Shown here in pieces: positions 23,281-35,200 of a DNA stretch of 64,000 nucleotides. Position 1 is the stretch's first letter; every line of letters begins with the position of its first letter. The notes beneath the pieces were generated by a model. That model searched no databases. It saw nothing but the letters and a program-made list of their open reading frames with translations, and was not told the DNA's origin. The stretch comes from Delphinus delphis (taxonomy: Eukaryota; Chordata; Mammalia; Artiodactyla; Delphinidae), in the NCBI RefSeq assembly GCF_949987515.2, contig NC_082692.2, forward strand, positions 44,918,418 through 44,982,417, in the 5' to 3' direction. The translations under genes were made by a program, and so were the position numbers.

Positions 23281-23700
23281 AAGGTTCATGGGATTTCAGA
23301 GCTGGAAAGGATATAAAAAGTCATCTTGTCCAGGCATTGGCAAACTACAGCCTTACAGCCCTTGGGCCAAATTCAGCCTGCTATTTGTTTTGTAAATAAA
23401 GTTTTATTGGAACATAGCCACACTTTGATTATGTATATCTGTGGTTGCTTTTGTGCTACAATGGCAGAGTTGAGTAGTTGGACAAAGACCATGTGGCCCT
23501 CAAAGTCCCAAATATTTATTATTTTGACTCTTTACAGAATAAGTCTGTAGACCCCTGATCTAGTGCATCCTCTTCATTTGAGAGATGAGGAAATTGGTTA
23601 CCACCCATGGCCACACAGCTGTTATTAGGGGGGTATAGATTAGATCACAGACCTCCAGACTCTTAGACTAGTGTTCTTTTCACTGCGCCATATAATTAAA
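23281..23700. repeat. Ancient repeat split by a hAT element
   Basis: The left part (23281-23330) has gatttcagagctggaaagg. The right part (23558-23700) has tgagagatgaggaaattgg, ggccacacagctgtta and a tail ending cactgcgccat. Together they read as one mammalian repeat of MIR- or L3-like type, interrupted by the 227-bp hAT element. Confidence 0.6.
23331..23557 (+). mobile_element. Non-autonomous hAT element with terminal inverted repeats
   Basis: It begins caggcattggcaaact and ends agtctgtagacccctg, imperfect inverted repeats of about 16 bp. The inside (aaagttttattggaacatag near 23399, atggcagagttgagtagttg near 23461) is a familiar old mammalian hAT family. Flanks atcttgtc (23323-23330) and atctagtg (23558-23565) agree at 6 of 8 positions, as expected for an aged 8-bp hAT target duplication. 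Confidence 0.8.
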
Positions 23701-24965
23701 CGCTTCTCTGGATCCAACATGAAAGTCTGTGTTGTAAGATGGGGCAGGGTGGAGGTCCTAACATGGTGATGGCCCGTGGCCTGGCCAGTCAGATGAGAGG
23801 CCAGCACAGACTCAGTGGGTGTGACCCTCCCATCTGTCTGCTTCTCTCTCTCATGGATAAGACCCTGGTAATAACAGCTGTCTTTTGCCCTTGAGCAATA
23901 AACACAGGGAAAAATGTAAAGAATGAGCCTGTTCTCCTCTTGTCCAAAACCCTCTCCCCCACATTCAGTACCACGATGATGTTAGTACGCTTACTGAAAG
24001 TCCTAGACAATTTAAATTTGTTAATTTCAACTTGGAAAGTATTGTGAATGTTACTGTTTGCTTGAAAGTTAAGATTTGCAAAGGACCTTGAATTATTATT
24101 TACTCTCCTTGTTGCCATTATTCACAGCTTCCTAGACATAGAAAACATTCAATTAAATTTTCAAGCAGTGCTGTTCAGTGATGGATACAGGGAGAATTTA
24201 TGTTGGAAAAGGAATGCCCTCACATTTACTTTTCTCAATATCGAGGCCTCAGCTTTCTTCTATTTGAAAAGGCATAATTATTAAAGAACATGTTAAATTA
24301 TTTTACATTTCTTTCTTTCTCATGTCCTTAATCTCTCACATCCTCACTGTTTCTTATAAAACACAGGAGACTTCAGATGGAAAGACTGATTCTGGGCTTC
24401 AAGTTTGTCCTTGTCCTCTGTTGTCTACCACTGCATTGTTTGGGGTTTAAATGCCAATTATCAAAAAAGAGTATTTACTTAACTAGATATCCCAGAGAGA
24501 GGACGTTACCGTAAGAGTGATAAAGAACTTAATTTGGTTTCTATTAACCTAAACTTATTCTTTTTTTACTCTCTGTAGGAGAATTCTCTTTGTTAAAGTT
24601 CATTTCAAGTCCTTCCTACTTTGATATTTTGCAAAGCTATGACTTCAGCTGGAAAATTTTAGAACCCAAATGTTGGATTTAATTAAAAAATTATTTATAC
24701 AGTTAAGGGAATGGTTGTTTTCTTACTATACAGGAGCACCTTCTTTCAGCTTTGATCTCGTATCCTTTTCCCCTGGACAAACCATGGGGAGGTGTCTTAG
24801 TAACATGGAGGCAGGTATGGACTGACACTGCATCATTTCACAGAACTCCAGTCACCTGGCTTCATCGTCCTCTGAACCATTTTCCTCAGTTATATCTCTT
24901 GAGGAAGATTTGCCATGTTATGGTTTTCTAAGCTCTGGAGCGAGCAGTTCTATTGATACATTTTT
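23701..24965. other. Unrecognised sequence
   Basis: I see no gene or named repeat. The minus-strand open frame at 23789-24118 (109 residues) shows no domain and no nearby splice or promoter context. Confidence 0.45.
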
Positions 24966-25335
24966 TTCTTCTTCTTTTATTATTATTTTTTAACATCTTT
25001 ATTGGTGTATAATTGCTTTACAATGGTGTGTTAGTTTCTGCTGTATAACAAAGTGAATCAGCTATACATAAACCTATATCCCCATATCTCCTCCCTCTTG
25101 AGTCTCCCTCCCACACTCCCTATCTCGCCCCTCTAGGTGGTCACAAAGCACCTAGTTGATCTCCCTGTGCTATGCGGTTGTTTCCCACTAGCTATCTATT
25201 TTACATTTCGTAGTGTATATATGTCCATGCCACTCTCTCACTTCATCCCAGCTTACCCTTCCCCCTCCCCATGTCCTCAAGTCCATTCTCTACGTCTGTG
25301 TCTTTATTCCTGTGCTGCCCCTAGGTTCTTTGTGT
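24966..25335 (-). mobile_element. 5'-truncated L1 3' end, young subfamily
   Basis: Antisense L1 3' UTR that closely matches the 3' end of L1-B: aacatctttattggtgtata near 24993, tgtgttagtttctgctgtat near 25027, and ctaggttcttt at the truncation point. The tail appears as T-rich text at 24960-24990. I could not find a convincing target duplication. Confidence 0.88.
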
Positions 25336-26392
25336 AAGATTTTTCATGATGCCACGGTTCCAAAAAGGATGGATGCTTCGCCTCAAAAGTGGAGAGCGGG
25401 GAACAGGTAATATTAAGCTGAGCATGAAATCTAGCATCCCCTTTTCCCTCTTTGACTTGGGTCCCAAGAGCCAACAACCTGAACATTTGATTCCCTGTTG
25501 ACTGTGTAATGGAAAAGTCATAGGTTTTGCCCACCTATTACTAAAATGAGGCCAGTTACAGTAATACATAAATTTCTATCTCTTCAGATTCCCACTCCTT
25601 GACCAAAGACAATTTAGTTGGTTTTTTCCCCCATAGCTCCTCCTTGTCAGTTTCTGAGAATCCTCAGTGGCTTGTATGTCTTAGTTCTGGCTGTCTCCCA
25701 CAGTTGTGTCGGCAGAGGAAGGGTGTCACAGCATCTCCTCTGCAGAACTCACAGGTACCCTTAGCCCTACAGCCCTGCCTCACTCAGAGGTTCCCTTTCT
25801 TCCCAGCACAGGTTCTGCTGGTCAGTTAATCACTGGTGAAGCCAGCTTCAAAGAACCCAATGCCATATGCCACTCTGCTGCAGGACTGCGGTACCTGCAG
25901 TGATCAAAGTGGACCATGTGAAGGGAAAAGGACAGGTTCCTTTTATGCTGTGCACCCACACCAGTGGCCCCCACCCCTCTACCCCCAGTATTATAGTTCT
26001 CTCAACCTGCTTAATCCAGCAATTCAATTTGAGGCGAGCAGCTCTAATTAAGATCTTGCTGCCTTTATGGAAGATTTCAGCCAATTTGTCTACAAGATCA
26101 TGATATTATGAGGTGAGAGAACATTCCTTCTCTCTGAATGATGTTTGATCAGAGCCTATAAGTGTCAGAGTTCTCAATGGTCTAGCTCTTTCCATTCATA
26201 AGCTGCCACCCCTCCACCCTGCCATTCTCAGTGCCCCTCCCCATCTAGGGTTTCACATGTGTCCAGAGCAGTTGGACAGAAGCAAGTACAAAAATTAATT
26301 ATGTCAGACGTGTACCCAGGTGAAGCCTGGGTCTGGACTGGGCCAGGAGGCAGGGCTAGGACCTTTGACTCAGAGGGAAGCAAATACTTTAA
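25336..26392. other. Unrecognised sequence
   Basis: Several overlapping short open frames on both strands (all under 90 codons) without recognisable domains. No named repeat. Confidence 0.45.
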
Positions 26393-26407
26393 AAGATGCT
26401 ACCTTTG
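26393..26407 (+). repeat. Left target-site duplication of the inverted L1
   Basis: aagatgctacctttg, identical to 26903-26917. Confidence 0.95.
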
Positions 26408-26902
26408 TTTGTTTTTTAAAAAAATTTTATTGAAGTATGGTTGGTTTACAGTATTATGTTAATTTCTTCTGTGCAGCAAAGTGACTCAGTTATATATATA
26501 TATTCTTTTCTATTACAGTTTGTCACAGGATACTGAATATAGTTCCCTGTGTTATACATTAGGAACTTGTTGTTTATCCATCCTATATATAATAGTTTGC
26601 CTCTGCTAATCCCAAACTTGGCAGATGAATGGATGAAGAAGATGTGGTGTATATATATACAATGGAATATAATTCAGTCATCAAAAAGAATGAAATAATG
26701 CTATTTGCAGCAACATGGATGGACCTAGAGATTATCATACTAAGTCAGAAAGAGAAAGACAAATATCATTTCACTTACATGTGGAATCTAAAATGTCATA
26801 CAAATCAACATATCTATGAAACAAAAAGACTCACAGATATAGAAAACAGACTTAGGATTGCCAAGGGGGTGGGGGGATAAGAGAGGGAAGGAATGGGAGT
26901 TT
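26408..26902. mobile_element. L1 3' end with 5' inversion (twin priming)
   Basis: The left part (26408-about 26618) is L1 3' UTR in minus orientation, with a T-rich tail at 26408-26430. The right part (about 26619-26902) is the adjacent, more 5' L1 piece in plus orientation; it encodes the end of ORF2p (DEEDVVYIYTMEYNSVIKKN, 26629 onward). The two pieces abut in L1 order: the plus piece ends ..aatgggagttt, which joins directly to the complement of the left piece's inner end. A perfect 15-bp duplication flanks the whole. This is the standard product of twin priming during L1 insertion. Confidence 0.95.
26629..26880 (+). pseudogene. L1 ORF2 C-terminal fragment in the inverted segment
   Basis: An 83-residue frame from the C-terminal tail of ORF2p (MEYNSVIKKNEIMLFAATWM region). 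It lacks the endonuclease and RT domains and has no promoter, so it is only a remnant. Confidence 0.85.
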
Positions 26903-26917
26903 AAGATGCTACCTTTG
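26903..26917 (+). repeat. Right target-site duplication of the inverted L1
   Basis: aagatgctacctttg, identical to 26393-26407. Confidence 0.95.
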
Positions 26918-27164
26918 ATTGCCTTCTCTTGGTATCTTATGATCCTGTATTTCTATTGATCCCTTCATCACAGTCTTAGAAAGGAGTGCATCATATGTTA
27001 ACTTAAAAAATAGTGTCGCTTTTAGAGAATGTGCCTAGAGGACAACTGTCGCCCTTTCTCACCAGTTACCTTCTGAACTACTTCACTGTATTCAGAACAA
27101 TGTCCCCTCTATTCATCAGATTTGATGCTGAGTCTGACTTTTAGACCAATTCCTTATTCCTTTA

Positions 27165-27545
27165 TGACCAGCGGCTCTGAATTTTTAGTGCCATGGACCT
27201 CTTTGGCAGTCGGGAACCTGTGGACTTTTCTTAGGGTAATTTATTTAAATGCATAACATTAAATACATAGGATTATAAAAGAGCCTAATTGTAATGAAAT
27301 GCAGTTAACCAAATATTTAAAAAATTTTCCTGCTTCTTTTTTTTACACATTTAATAACAAGATCCAGTGATGAGTCTAATAATGAATTTTGAAATGACGA
27401 TAAAATATTTTGAATTAACAGTAATAACTGTAATATGATATGAAAATATCTGTGTTTTCTGTTGGTAACAAAGTCATGGGTACTGTTAACACTGCTCTCG
27501 TTTGTAATAGAAGGAAATGCTGTGTTGCAGTTAAAGATTAACGAA
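27165..27545. repeat. Ancient DNA-transposon-like repeat, unnamed
   Basis: The text tagtgccatggacctctttgg near 27188 and aatacataggattataaaag near 27263 belongs to an old mammalian repeat that I recognise but cannot name. Non-coding. Confidence 0.4.
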
Positions 27546-28259
27546 AATAAAGATGCATTTTTTTTTTCTATTCAAGTTCACAGGCTTGGGGTTTATAGAT
27601 CTCTGGTTAATGTGTGACCTCTGGGCAGGGTTCCTTGGGCTATTTCTGTGGTTTGGTCTTGGTCAAGGTCACTGCAGTCCATTTAACATTGCTGTGGTAT
27701 CTTTGGCCCTTGCAGGGGATCAGAATTTCTGGCTCCCTGGTTCAAGCAGAATTTTTAGGAAATTAACAGTACTAATCGATACCTAGAAAGGGGTGCTGCT
27801 TGGCTACCTAGCTGAGAAGAACCCAGCCCTCAAGAACAAATGGGCCTGGAGCAAGTTGGGAGCAGGGATGTCCAACTCTTCTCTCTCTGGCAGCATCTTA
27901 ACCCAGCTGTGGTCCCTGGGAGGATTTCAGGCCTCCTGGTGTATATCTCAGGTCTGTAGGGTGGAGAGAGACCGTTCCAGCCTCCCTTTTGTAACCCCTG
28001 CATCCCAGCAAATCTGGCTCTATTGTTGTTTTCTCATGTCTCCTTGTGCCTTCCCACTTCTGTGCCTTGTTGTGTATGTGTCCCTCCTCCCGAAGGGACC
28101 TCCCTCCCATCATGCTCTGTCAGAGTAGCTGGAATCTGGTGGGACTGTGGGTGATTTGCTTTATTCTTGCACTTGATTAAAATATCCCCCCTAGAATGGC
28201 TACCATTTATGTTGTGAGTGTACACTAATCCTATGGGGAAATATGTAATATTTATTTTA
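27546..28259. other. Unrecognised sequence
   Basis: No named repeat and no gene. The 111-residue plus-strand open frame (27793-28128) has no recognisable domain. Confidence 0.45.
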
Positions 28260-28510
28260 GACTATTTACCAATCTTTTCAGGCCCCGTTCAAATCCAGCT
28301 ACCTCCTTGACACCTCCTCTGATATTTTTCAGCCCCAGAGGACTCCTGACCTGGGTTCTCAGGTCTCCACTGTTCTCATCACATTCCATGTTGAATAGAT
28401 GGATTCTCTTGTCTGTTCTTCCAGATCGTAAGTCCTTTGAAGAGAGTACTTACGTGACTATTTATTGACGTACTCTCCCCAGTACCCAGCCCAGTATCTT
28501 GCATGTATAT
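28260..28510 (+). repeat. L2 LINE 3' end
   Basis: L2 order is visible: ttcaaatccagctacctcct, gatcgtaagtcctttgaaga and the block with agtacccagcccagtatctt. Ancient. Confidence 0.55.
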
Positions 28511-31224
28511 CCTATTTTGTCATATTCTCATTAGTTAATTACGTAATATATCACATGGTAAGCACTTAAGAAAAACACTTGTGGCAACATTTTGACTGTA
28601 AATGATGATTGATAACACTTTGGTTGAATTAATATACATTTTTCTTGAAAAAGCCTCTCTTCACTCTAATAAGAGCTATCTATTGGGAAGGAGGTTTCTA
28701 CCCATCTTTCTGCAGCAAACTGGCCTCAGCCTAGACCTCTCCTGACTTTATACAACCAAAGGAGAGTTTTTTGTTAACCAAATTGGTCAGGCCATTTGTT
28801 GGGCTACATGTTAGGAAGGGAGACACCTTCTCTCTGCGTGCAGGTAAGGCTGTCATCCATCCCTGCTCTGGGGACTCCAACCATCCTAGACCATGGTGGG
28901 GACGTGTGAGTGGTGGTGGGGAAACTAGGAGCTCTCTTGGGTCTTTGAGCCTAAACTGTGTTTTCCCATCTAACTTTTACCAAAAAGTCATTGCACTGGG
29001 GCTATTGGATGTTTTCCCAGCTATTATTTAGGTTTTACTTTTATTCCCTGTCATCTGTTTTGCACATAACTCACTTAGTCCAGATTTTCTCAGGGAGGTT
29101 GGGTGAACAAGGCAGGAACTGGTTATTTCTGGGTCTCTGTCAATGATGCCATCAGAATTTTGCCAAAATCTCACCTCTAACTTAAACATCACAGAGAATT
29201 GCTACAAAAGGAAGTTGAGCCCATCCTGTTTATTACACAGGTAGTTGTGTTTTCTGTTTATTTTGGATTTTAGAACATCATGAAAAATCACCCAATTTCA
29301 TAATATGGATGGTAGGAAGTACTGTTTGTAGGTTTTAAACCCTCATGGCAGGTTTGGGCCAGATTTGGAGATTTGTGAAGTGGAAGGAGATCCAGATGAC
29401 ATAGGCTTTTCATGGTGGCATTTCTCCCTGTGTCAGTAATGAGGAGAGCAGATGGGCTTACCAGGGTGGGCTTGCTCTCCCCGATGAGGTGATGGGAAAA
29501 ATCCTGAAGCTGAGCTGCAGGTTCCATATCCAGATCCACAGCTGGCAGCCATGGGATCGCTGTGGCATTTCTAGGTGACTCACTCTTGGTATACCTTGCT
29601 TATGTGTTATTTATCAGCTTATATTTCCTTTTGCTAGAGCTGTGACCTGGTTTTACAGCTTATCCCACTGTGATATAAATGATATAGTTGAAAATCCATC
29701 AACATCACAGAAAAAAATGCATGTACAGAGTATCCATGGCATGGTTCTGTAATATCTCAAATGTTTAGAACTTAAACTTTTTACACAATAAACCATATTT
29801 TGGGTCTCCCCTCCCCACTTTGGAACATTGTCCCTTCAGCAGTAGGTATTAGTCATGGAATCTGGGGACTAGGTTAACCAGCTGGCAATATCTAGGGATT
29901 AACTCAGCAGTTTTTCAAGTGAAAGTTTCTTAGAATTTCTTAGAATTTCGAAATTTCTTAGAATTCTTAAATATTTTATAAGCCAATGTTTTGGTATGAA
30001 TCAGGTGAAACAGAAAGGAGATTGTGGTCAGTAGAAGATGAGACATTGATCTCCAAAGACATAATTTTCTTCACCTGTAATAACTTGTTTTAAAGTCAGA
30101 GAGTTTTAAAATCAGTTCATGGGCCTTAACTACTTCTAGGGGAAAATATTTTATTGAATTTCTCTTCTCGTCCTTTTCTTCTTCGACGTGAAATTGTAAG
30201 TGTGTTTCTGAATACGGGTGAAACTATAGGACCAAATAGAGTTCTAGAAATAAACAGGCTTGGTCCTGTAAGCTATTTGTCCATATGGAAATGGCTAAGA
30301 GGGAAAATAATGCACTTCCACACTGGGGCCTACAGAAAGTTAGCCAGAGAGCTCTGGACTTCTAATTGCCTTTTGTGTGTCTCCTACTGGATATCTCAAA
30401 GGCAGCCAGAAACCATACTTGGGGTCTTCTGTCTCAAACTGAGTCATCTTTTTATATTCTTTACCCCAGTGAGTGGTAAGACCAGTGTCTTTTCTCCTCA
30501 TGCTTTTCCTTTCCTATCATTTAAAAAAGGTGTGACTTGTCACACAGTGAGAGTCTCAGTGTGAATCCAAGCCTCAGGGATCCTGGCTGGGCCTGAAGCA
30601 GAGTGGCTGGGGTCTAAGGCTGGTCTTTGGAAATGGCTTCAGCCAGTTGCAGATGGAGGAGCTGAGGAGGGGAATGGTTTTGAGGACCAGGAGAGAGGAT
30701 CTCAGCAGGAGACCTGGGTGGTACTTCCAGGCTGCGTCCCTAGGCTGTGATGTCCCTCAGGGGAAAGACTTCGTGTCCCTAGGGAGGCTGGATTTAGCCC
30801 CATCAGAGACGCCTTTGAGATGGAAGTAGTAACACTGTAGGAGCCAAAAGGATGAAGAGAACCAGGACCATGGACAGCGCCATGGTAACCATGTGGATGG
30901 ACCACCACGGAACCAGGGAAGATTGCTGGCACAGCCTTGGAGAAGAGCCCCTGTGGCCGAGAGAGGAGAGATGGTGGAGGGTGAGGCAAAGTACGTGTAG
31001 AGGGAAACTCTTGGTACCCAGGCCTGCCCTTATGATCTGCTCAGCATGCAGGTTTCTTGAAACAAGAATGCTAGGTCGGTCTCCTCCATCACCCCTCAGG
31101 GAAACGGTCCTCTTCCTGAGGGTGAATGCATGGGGGTCTCATGTCTTCCTGTTCCATCTCCTCGCCTTTCTTTCCCAGCCTTTCTTCCTTCCCCTTTAGT
31201 GAAGTAAGCCCAGAACACGTATGT
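28511..31224. other. Unrecognised sequence
   Basis: About 2.7 kb without a recognised repeat or gene. Near 29925-29965 there is a small cluster of cttagaattt direct repeats. The open frame at 30154-30564 (136 residues) has no recognisable domain and I do not call it. Confidence 0.4.
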
Positions 31225-31345
31225 ATTGAGGTCTGCCTGAGAAACAGGAGAATCAAGACTCTACCACTCAACAATTGTGTGACTTTGGGTAAGTCACCCA
31301 ATCAAGCTAAGCCTCACTTTCCTTATTAAAAAAGGGAATAATAGC
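31225..31345 (+). repeat. MIR fragment
   Basis: The MIR core is readable: tgtgtgactttgggtaagtc near 31275, then cctcactttccttatta. Confidence 0.7.
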
Positions 31346-31394
31346 AGTTTCCCAAGAGGACTGTTTGCAGTCCTCTGGTGGCTGCCAGAGCTGG

Positions 31395-31789
31395 AGAACA
31401 CAAAATATGAAATAAAAAACACACTAGAATGAATCAACAATAGATTATATGATAGAGGAATGGATCAATGATCTGGAAGACAAAGTAGTGGAAATCACCC
31501 AAGACAAACAGAAAAAAGAATTTTTTAAAAAAAGAGGATATTTTAAAAGCTCTCTGGGACAACGTCAAGTCTTATAAGGATCCCAGAAGGAAGAGAGAGA
31601 GAAAGAGGCACAGAAATTATTTGAAGAAATAATAGCAGAAAAATTCCCTAACCTGGGAAAGAAAACAGACATCCATGTCCAGGAATCACAGAGTTAAAAA
31701 AGAATGAGGTAGATCTATATGCACTGGAAAGATATCCTAGATAAATTATTAAATTAAAATTTTTTCAAAGAAATACACATAGCATAATT
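31395..31789 (+). mobile_element. Old L1 (+), left part: ORF1 fragment joined to 3' UTR
   Basis: 31440-31690 encodes eroded ORF1 coiled-coil and RNA-binding motifs, with the tryptophan codon TGG intact at 31555-31557. From about 31705 the text (gaggtagatctatatgcact) is old L1 3' UTR, so ORF2 is missing between them. L1-B inserted at 31789. The 3' UTR continues on the far side of L1-B at 39377. Confidence 0.72.
31780..31789 (+). repeat. Left target-site duplication of L1-B
   Basis: tagcataatt, identical to 39377-39386. Both copies lie in the same old L1 3' UTR, which supports the call. Confidence 0.75.
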
Positions 31790-31862
31790 TAAAAAAATTT
31801 TTTTTAAATTTTTTTTGGACAGAGTGATCTTTTATTTATTTTTTTAATTAATTTATTTTTTT
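31790..31862 (-). other. A-rich tail of L1-B with an internal non-A segment
   Basis: On the minus strand the L1 3' end is followed by an A-rich run, then the 13 bases complementary to 31817-31829, then a second A/T-rich run before the target duplication. The polyadenylation signal AATAAA is the complement of 31869-31874. Two A tracts around a unique segment are compatible with a very short 3' transduction. Confidence 0.5.
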
Positions 31863-32219
31863 AACATCTTTATTGGGGTATAATTCCTTTACAATGGTGT
31901 GTTAGTTTCTGCTTTATAACAAAGTGAATCAGTTATACATATGTTCCCATATGTCTTCCCTCTTGCGTCTCCCTCCCTCCCCCCCTCCCTGTCCCACCCC
32001 TCCAGGCTGTCACAAAGCACCAAGCCGATATCCCTGTGCTATGCGGCTGCTTACACTAGCTATCTACCTTACGTTTGTTAGTGTGTATATGTCCATGACT
32101 CTCTCTCGCCTGTCACAGATCACCCTTCCCTCTCCCCATATCCTCAAGTCCGTTCTCCAGTAGGTCTGTGTCTTTATTCCTGTCTTACCCCTAGGTTCTT
32201 CATGACATTTTTTTTCTTC

Positions 32220-35200
32220 TTAAATTCCATATATATGTGTTAGCATACGGTATTTGTATTTTTCTTTCTGACTTACTTCACTCTGTATGACAGACTCTAG
32301 GTCTATCCACCTCATTACAAATTGCTCAATTTCGTTTCTTTTTATGGCTGAGTAATATTCCATTGTATATATGTGCCACATCTTTATCCATTCATCCGAT
32401 GATGGGCACTTAGGTTGTTTCCATCTCCAGGTTATTGTAAATAGAGCTGAAATGAACATTTTGGTACATGACTCTTTTTGAATTTTGGTTTTCTCAGGGT
32501 ATAAGCCCAGTAGTGGGATTGCTGGGTCATATGGTAGTTCTATTTGTAGTTTTTTATAAGGAACCTCCATACTGTTCTCCATAGTGGCTGAACCAATTCA
32601 CATTCACACCAGCAGTGCAACAGTGTTCCCTATTCTCCACACCCTCTCCAGCATTTATTTTGTCTAGATTTTTTTGATGATGGCCATTCTGACTGGTGTG
32701 AGATGATATCTCATTGTAGTTTTGATTTGCATTTCTCTAATGATTAATGATGTTGAGCATTCTTTCATGTGTTTGTTGGCAGTCTGTATATCTTCTTTGG
32801 AGAAATGTCTATTTAGGTCTTCTGCCCATTTTTGGATTGGGTTGTTTGTTTTTTTGTTATTGAGCTGCATGAGCTGCTTGTAAATTTTGGAGATTAATCC
32901 TTTGTCGGTTGCTTCATTTGCAAATATTTTCTCCCATTCTGAGGGTTGTCTTTTGGTCTTGTTTATGGTTTCCTTTGCTGTGCAAAAGCTTTGAAGTTTC
33001 ATTAGGTTCCATTTGTTTATTTTTGGTTTTATTTCCATTACTCTAGGAGGTGGGTCAGAAAGGATCTTGCTGTGATTTATGTCATAGAGTGTTCTGCCTA
33101 TGTTTTCCTCTAAGAGTTTGATAGTTTCTAGCCTTACATTTAGGTCTTTAATCCATTTTGAGCTTATTTTTGTGTATGGTGTTAGGGAGTGATCTAATCT
33201 CATACTTTTACATGTATCTGTCCAGTTTTCCCAGCACCACTTATTGAAGAGGCTGTCCTTTCTCCACTGTACATTCCTGCCACCTTTATCAAAGATAAGG
33301 TGTCCATATGTGTGTGGGTTTATCTCTGGGCTTTCTATCCTGTTCCATTGATCTATATTTCTGTTTTTGTGACAGTACCATACTGTCTTGATTACTGTAG
33401 CTTTGTAGTAGAGTCTGAAGTCAGGGAGCCTGATTCCTCCAGCTCTGTTTTTCGTTCTCAAGATGTTTTGGCTATTCGGGGTCTTTTGTGTTTCCAAATT
33501 GTGAAATTTTTTGTTCTAGTTCTGTGAAAAATGCCAGTGGTAGTTTGATAGGGATTGCATTGAGTCTATAGATTCCTTTGGGTAGTAGAGTCATTTTCAC
33601 AATGTTGATTATTCCAATCCAAGAACATGGTATATCTCTCCATCTATTTGTATCATCTTTAATTTCTTTCATCAGTGTCTTATAATTTTCTGCATACAGG
33701 TCTTTAGTCTCCTTAGGTAGGTTTATTCCTAGATATTTTATTCTTTTTGTTGCAATGGTAAATGGGAGTGTTTTCTTGATTTCAATTTCAGATGTTTCAT
33801 CATTAGTATATAGGAATGTCAGAGATTTCTGTGCATTAATTTTGTATCCTGCCACTTTACCAAATTCATTGATTAGCTCTAGTAGTTTTCTGGTAGCATC
33901 TTTAGGATTCTCTACGTATAGTATAATGTCATCTGCAAACAGTGACAGCTTTACTTCTTCTTTTCCGATTTGGATTCCTTTTATTTCCTTTTCTTCTCTG
34001 ATTGCTGTGGCTAAAACTTCCAAAACTATGTTGAATAAGAGTGGTGGGAGTGGGCAACCTTGTCTTGTTCCTGATCTTAGTGGAAATGCTTTCAGTTTTT
34101 CACCATTGAGGATGATGTCGGCTGTGGGCTTCTCATATTTGGCCTTTATTAGGTTGAGGAAAGTTCCCTCTATGCCTACTTTCTGCAGAGTTTTTATAAT
34201 AAATGGGTGTTGAATTTTGTCAAAAGCTTTCTCTGCATCTATTGAGATGATCATATGGTTTTTCTCCTTCAATTTGTTAATATGGTTTATCAGATTGATA
34301 GATTTGCATATATTGAAGAATCCTTGCATTCCTGGAATAAACCCCACTTGATTATGGTGTATGATCCTTTTAATGTGCTGTTGGATTCTGTTTGCTAGTA
34401 TTTTGTTGAGGATTTTGCGTCTATGTTCATCAGTGATATTGGCCAGTAGTGTTCTTTCTTTGTGACATCCTTGTCTGGTTTTGGTATCAAGGTGATGGTG
34501 GCCTCGTAGAAGGAATTTGGGAGTGTTCCTCCTTCTGCTATATTTTGGAAGAGTTTGAGAAGGATAGGTGTTAGCTCTTCTCTAAATGTTTGATAGAATT
34601 CGCCTGTGAAGCCATCTGGTCCTGGGCTTTTATTTGTTGGAAGATTTTTAATCACAGTTTCAAATTCAGTGCTTGTGATTGGTCTGTTCATATTTTCTGT
34701 TTCTTCCTGATTCAGTCTTGGCAGTTGTGCATTTCTAAGAATTTGTCCATTTCTTCCAGATTGTCCATTTTATTGGCATAGAGTTGCTTGTAGTAATCTG
34801 TCATGATCTTTTTTATTTCTGCAGTGTCAGTTGTTACCTCTCCTTTTTCATTTCTAATTCTATTGATTTGGGTCTTCTCCCTTTTTTTCTTGATGAGTCT
34901 GGCTAGTGGTTTATCTATTTTGTTTATCTTCTCAAAGAACCAGCTTTTAGTTTTATTGACCTTTGTTATTGTTTCCTTCATTTCTTTTTCATTTATTTCT
35001 GATCTGATTTTTATGATTTCTTTCCTTCTGCTAGCTTTGGGGTTTTTTTGGTCTTCTTTCTCTAATTGCTTTAGGTGCAAGGTTAGGTTGTTTATTCGAG
35101 ATGTTCCCTGCTTCTTAAGGTGGGCTTGTATTGCTATAAACTTCCCCCTTAGAATTGCTTTTGCTGCATCCCATAGGTTTTGGGTCGTTGTGTCTCCATT

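Noticed and set aside
30154..30564. Open frame of 136 codons on the plus strand in a repeat-poor stretch
   Set aside because: No recognisable domain, no Kozak-like context or splice structure, and composition like its surroundings; the length is within chance for this much sequence.
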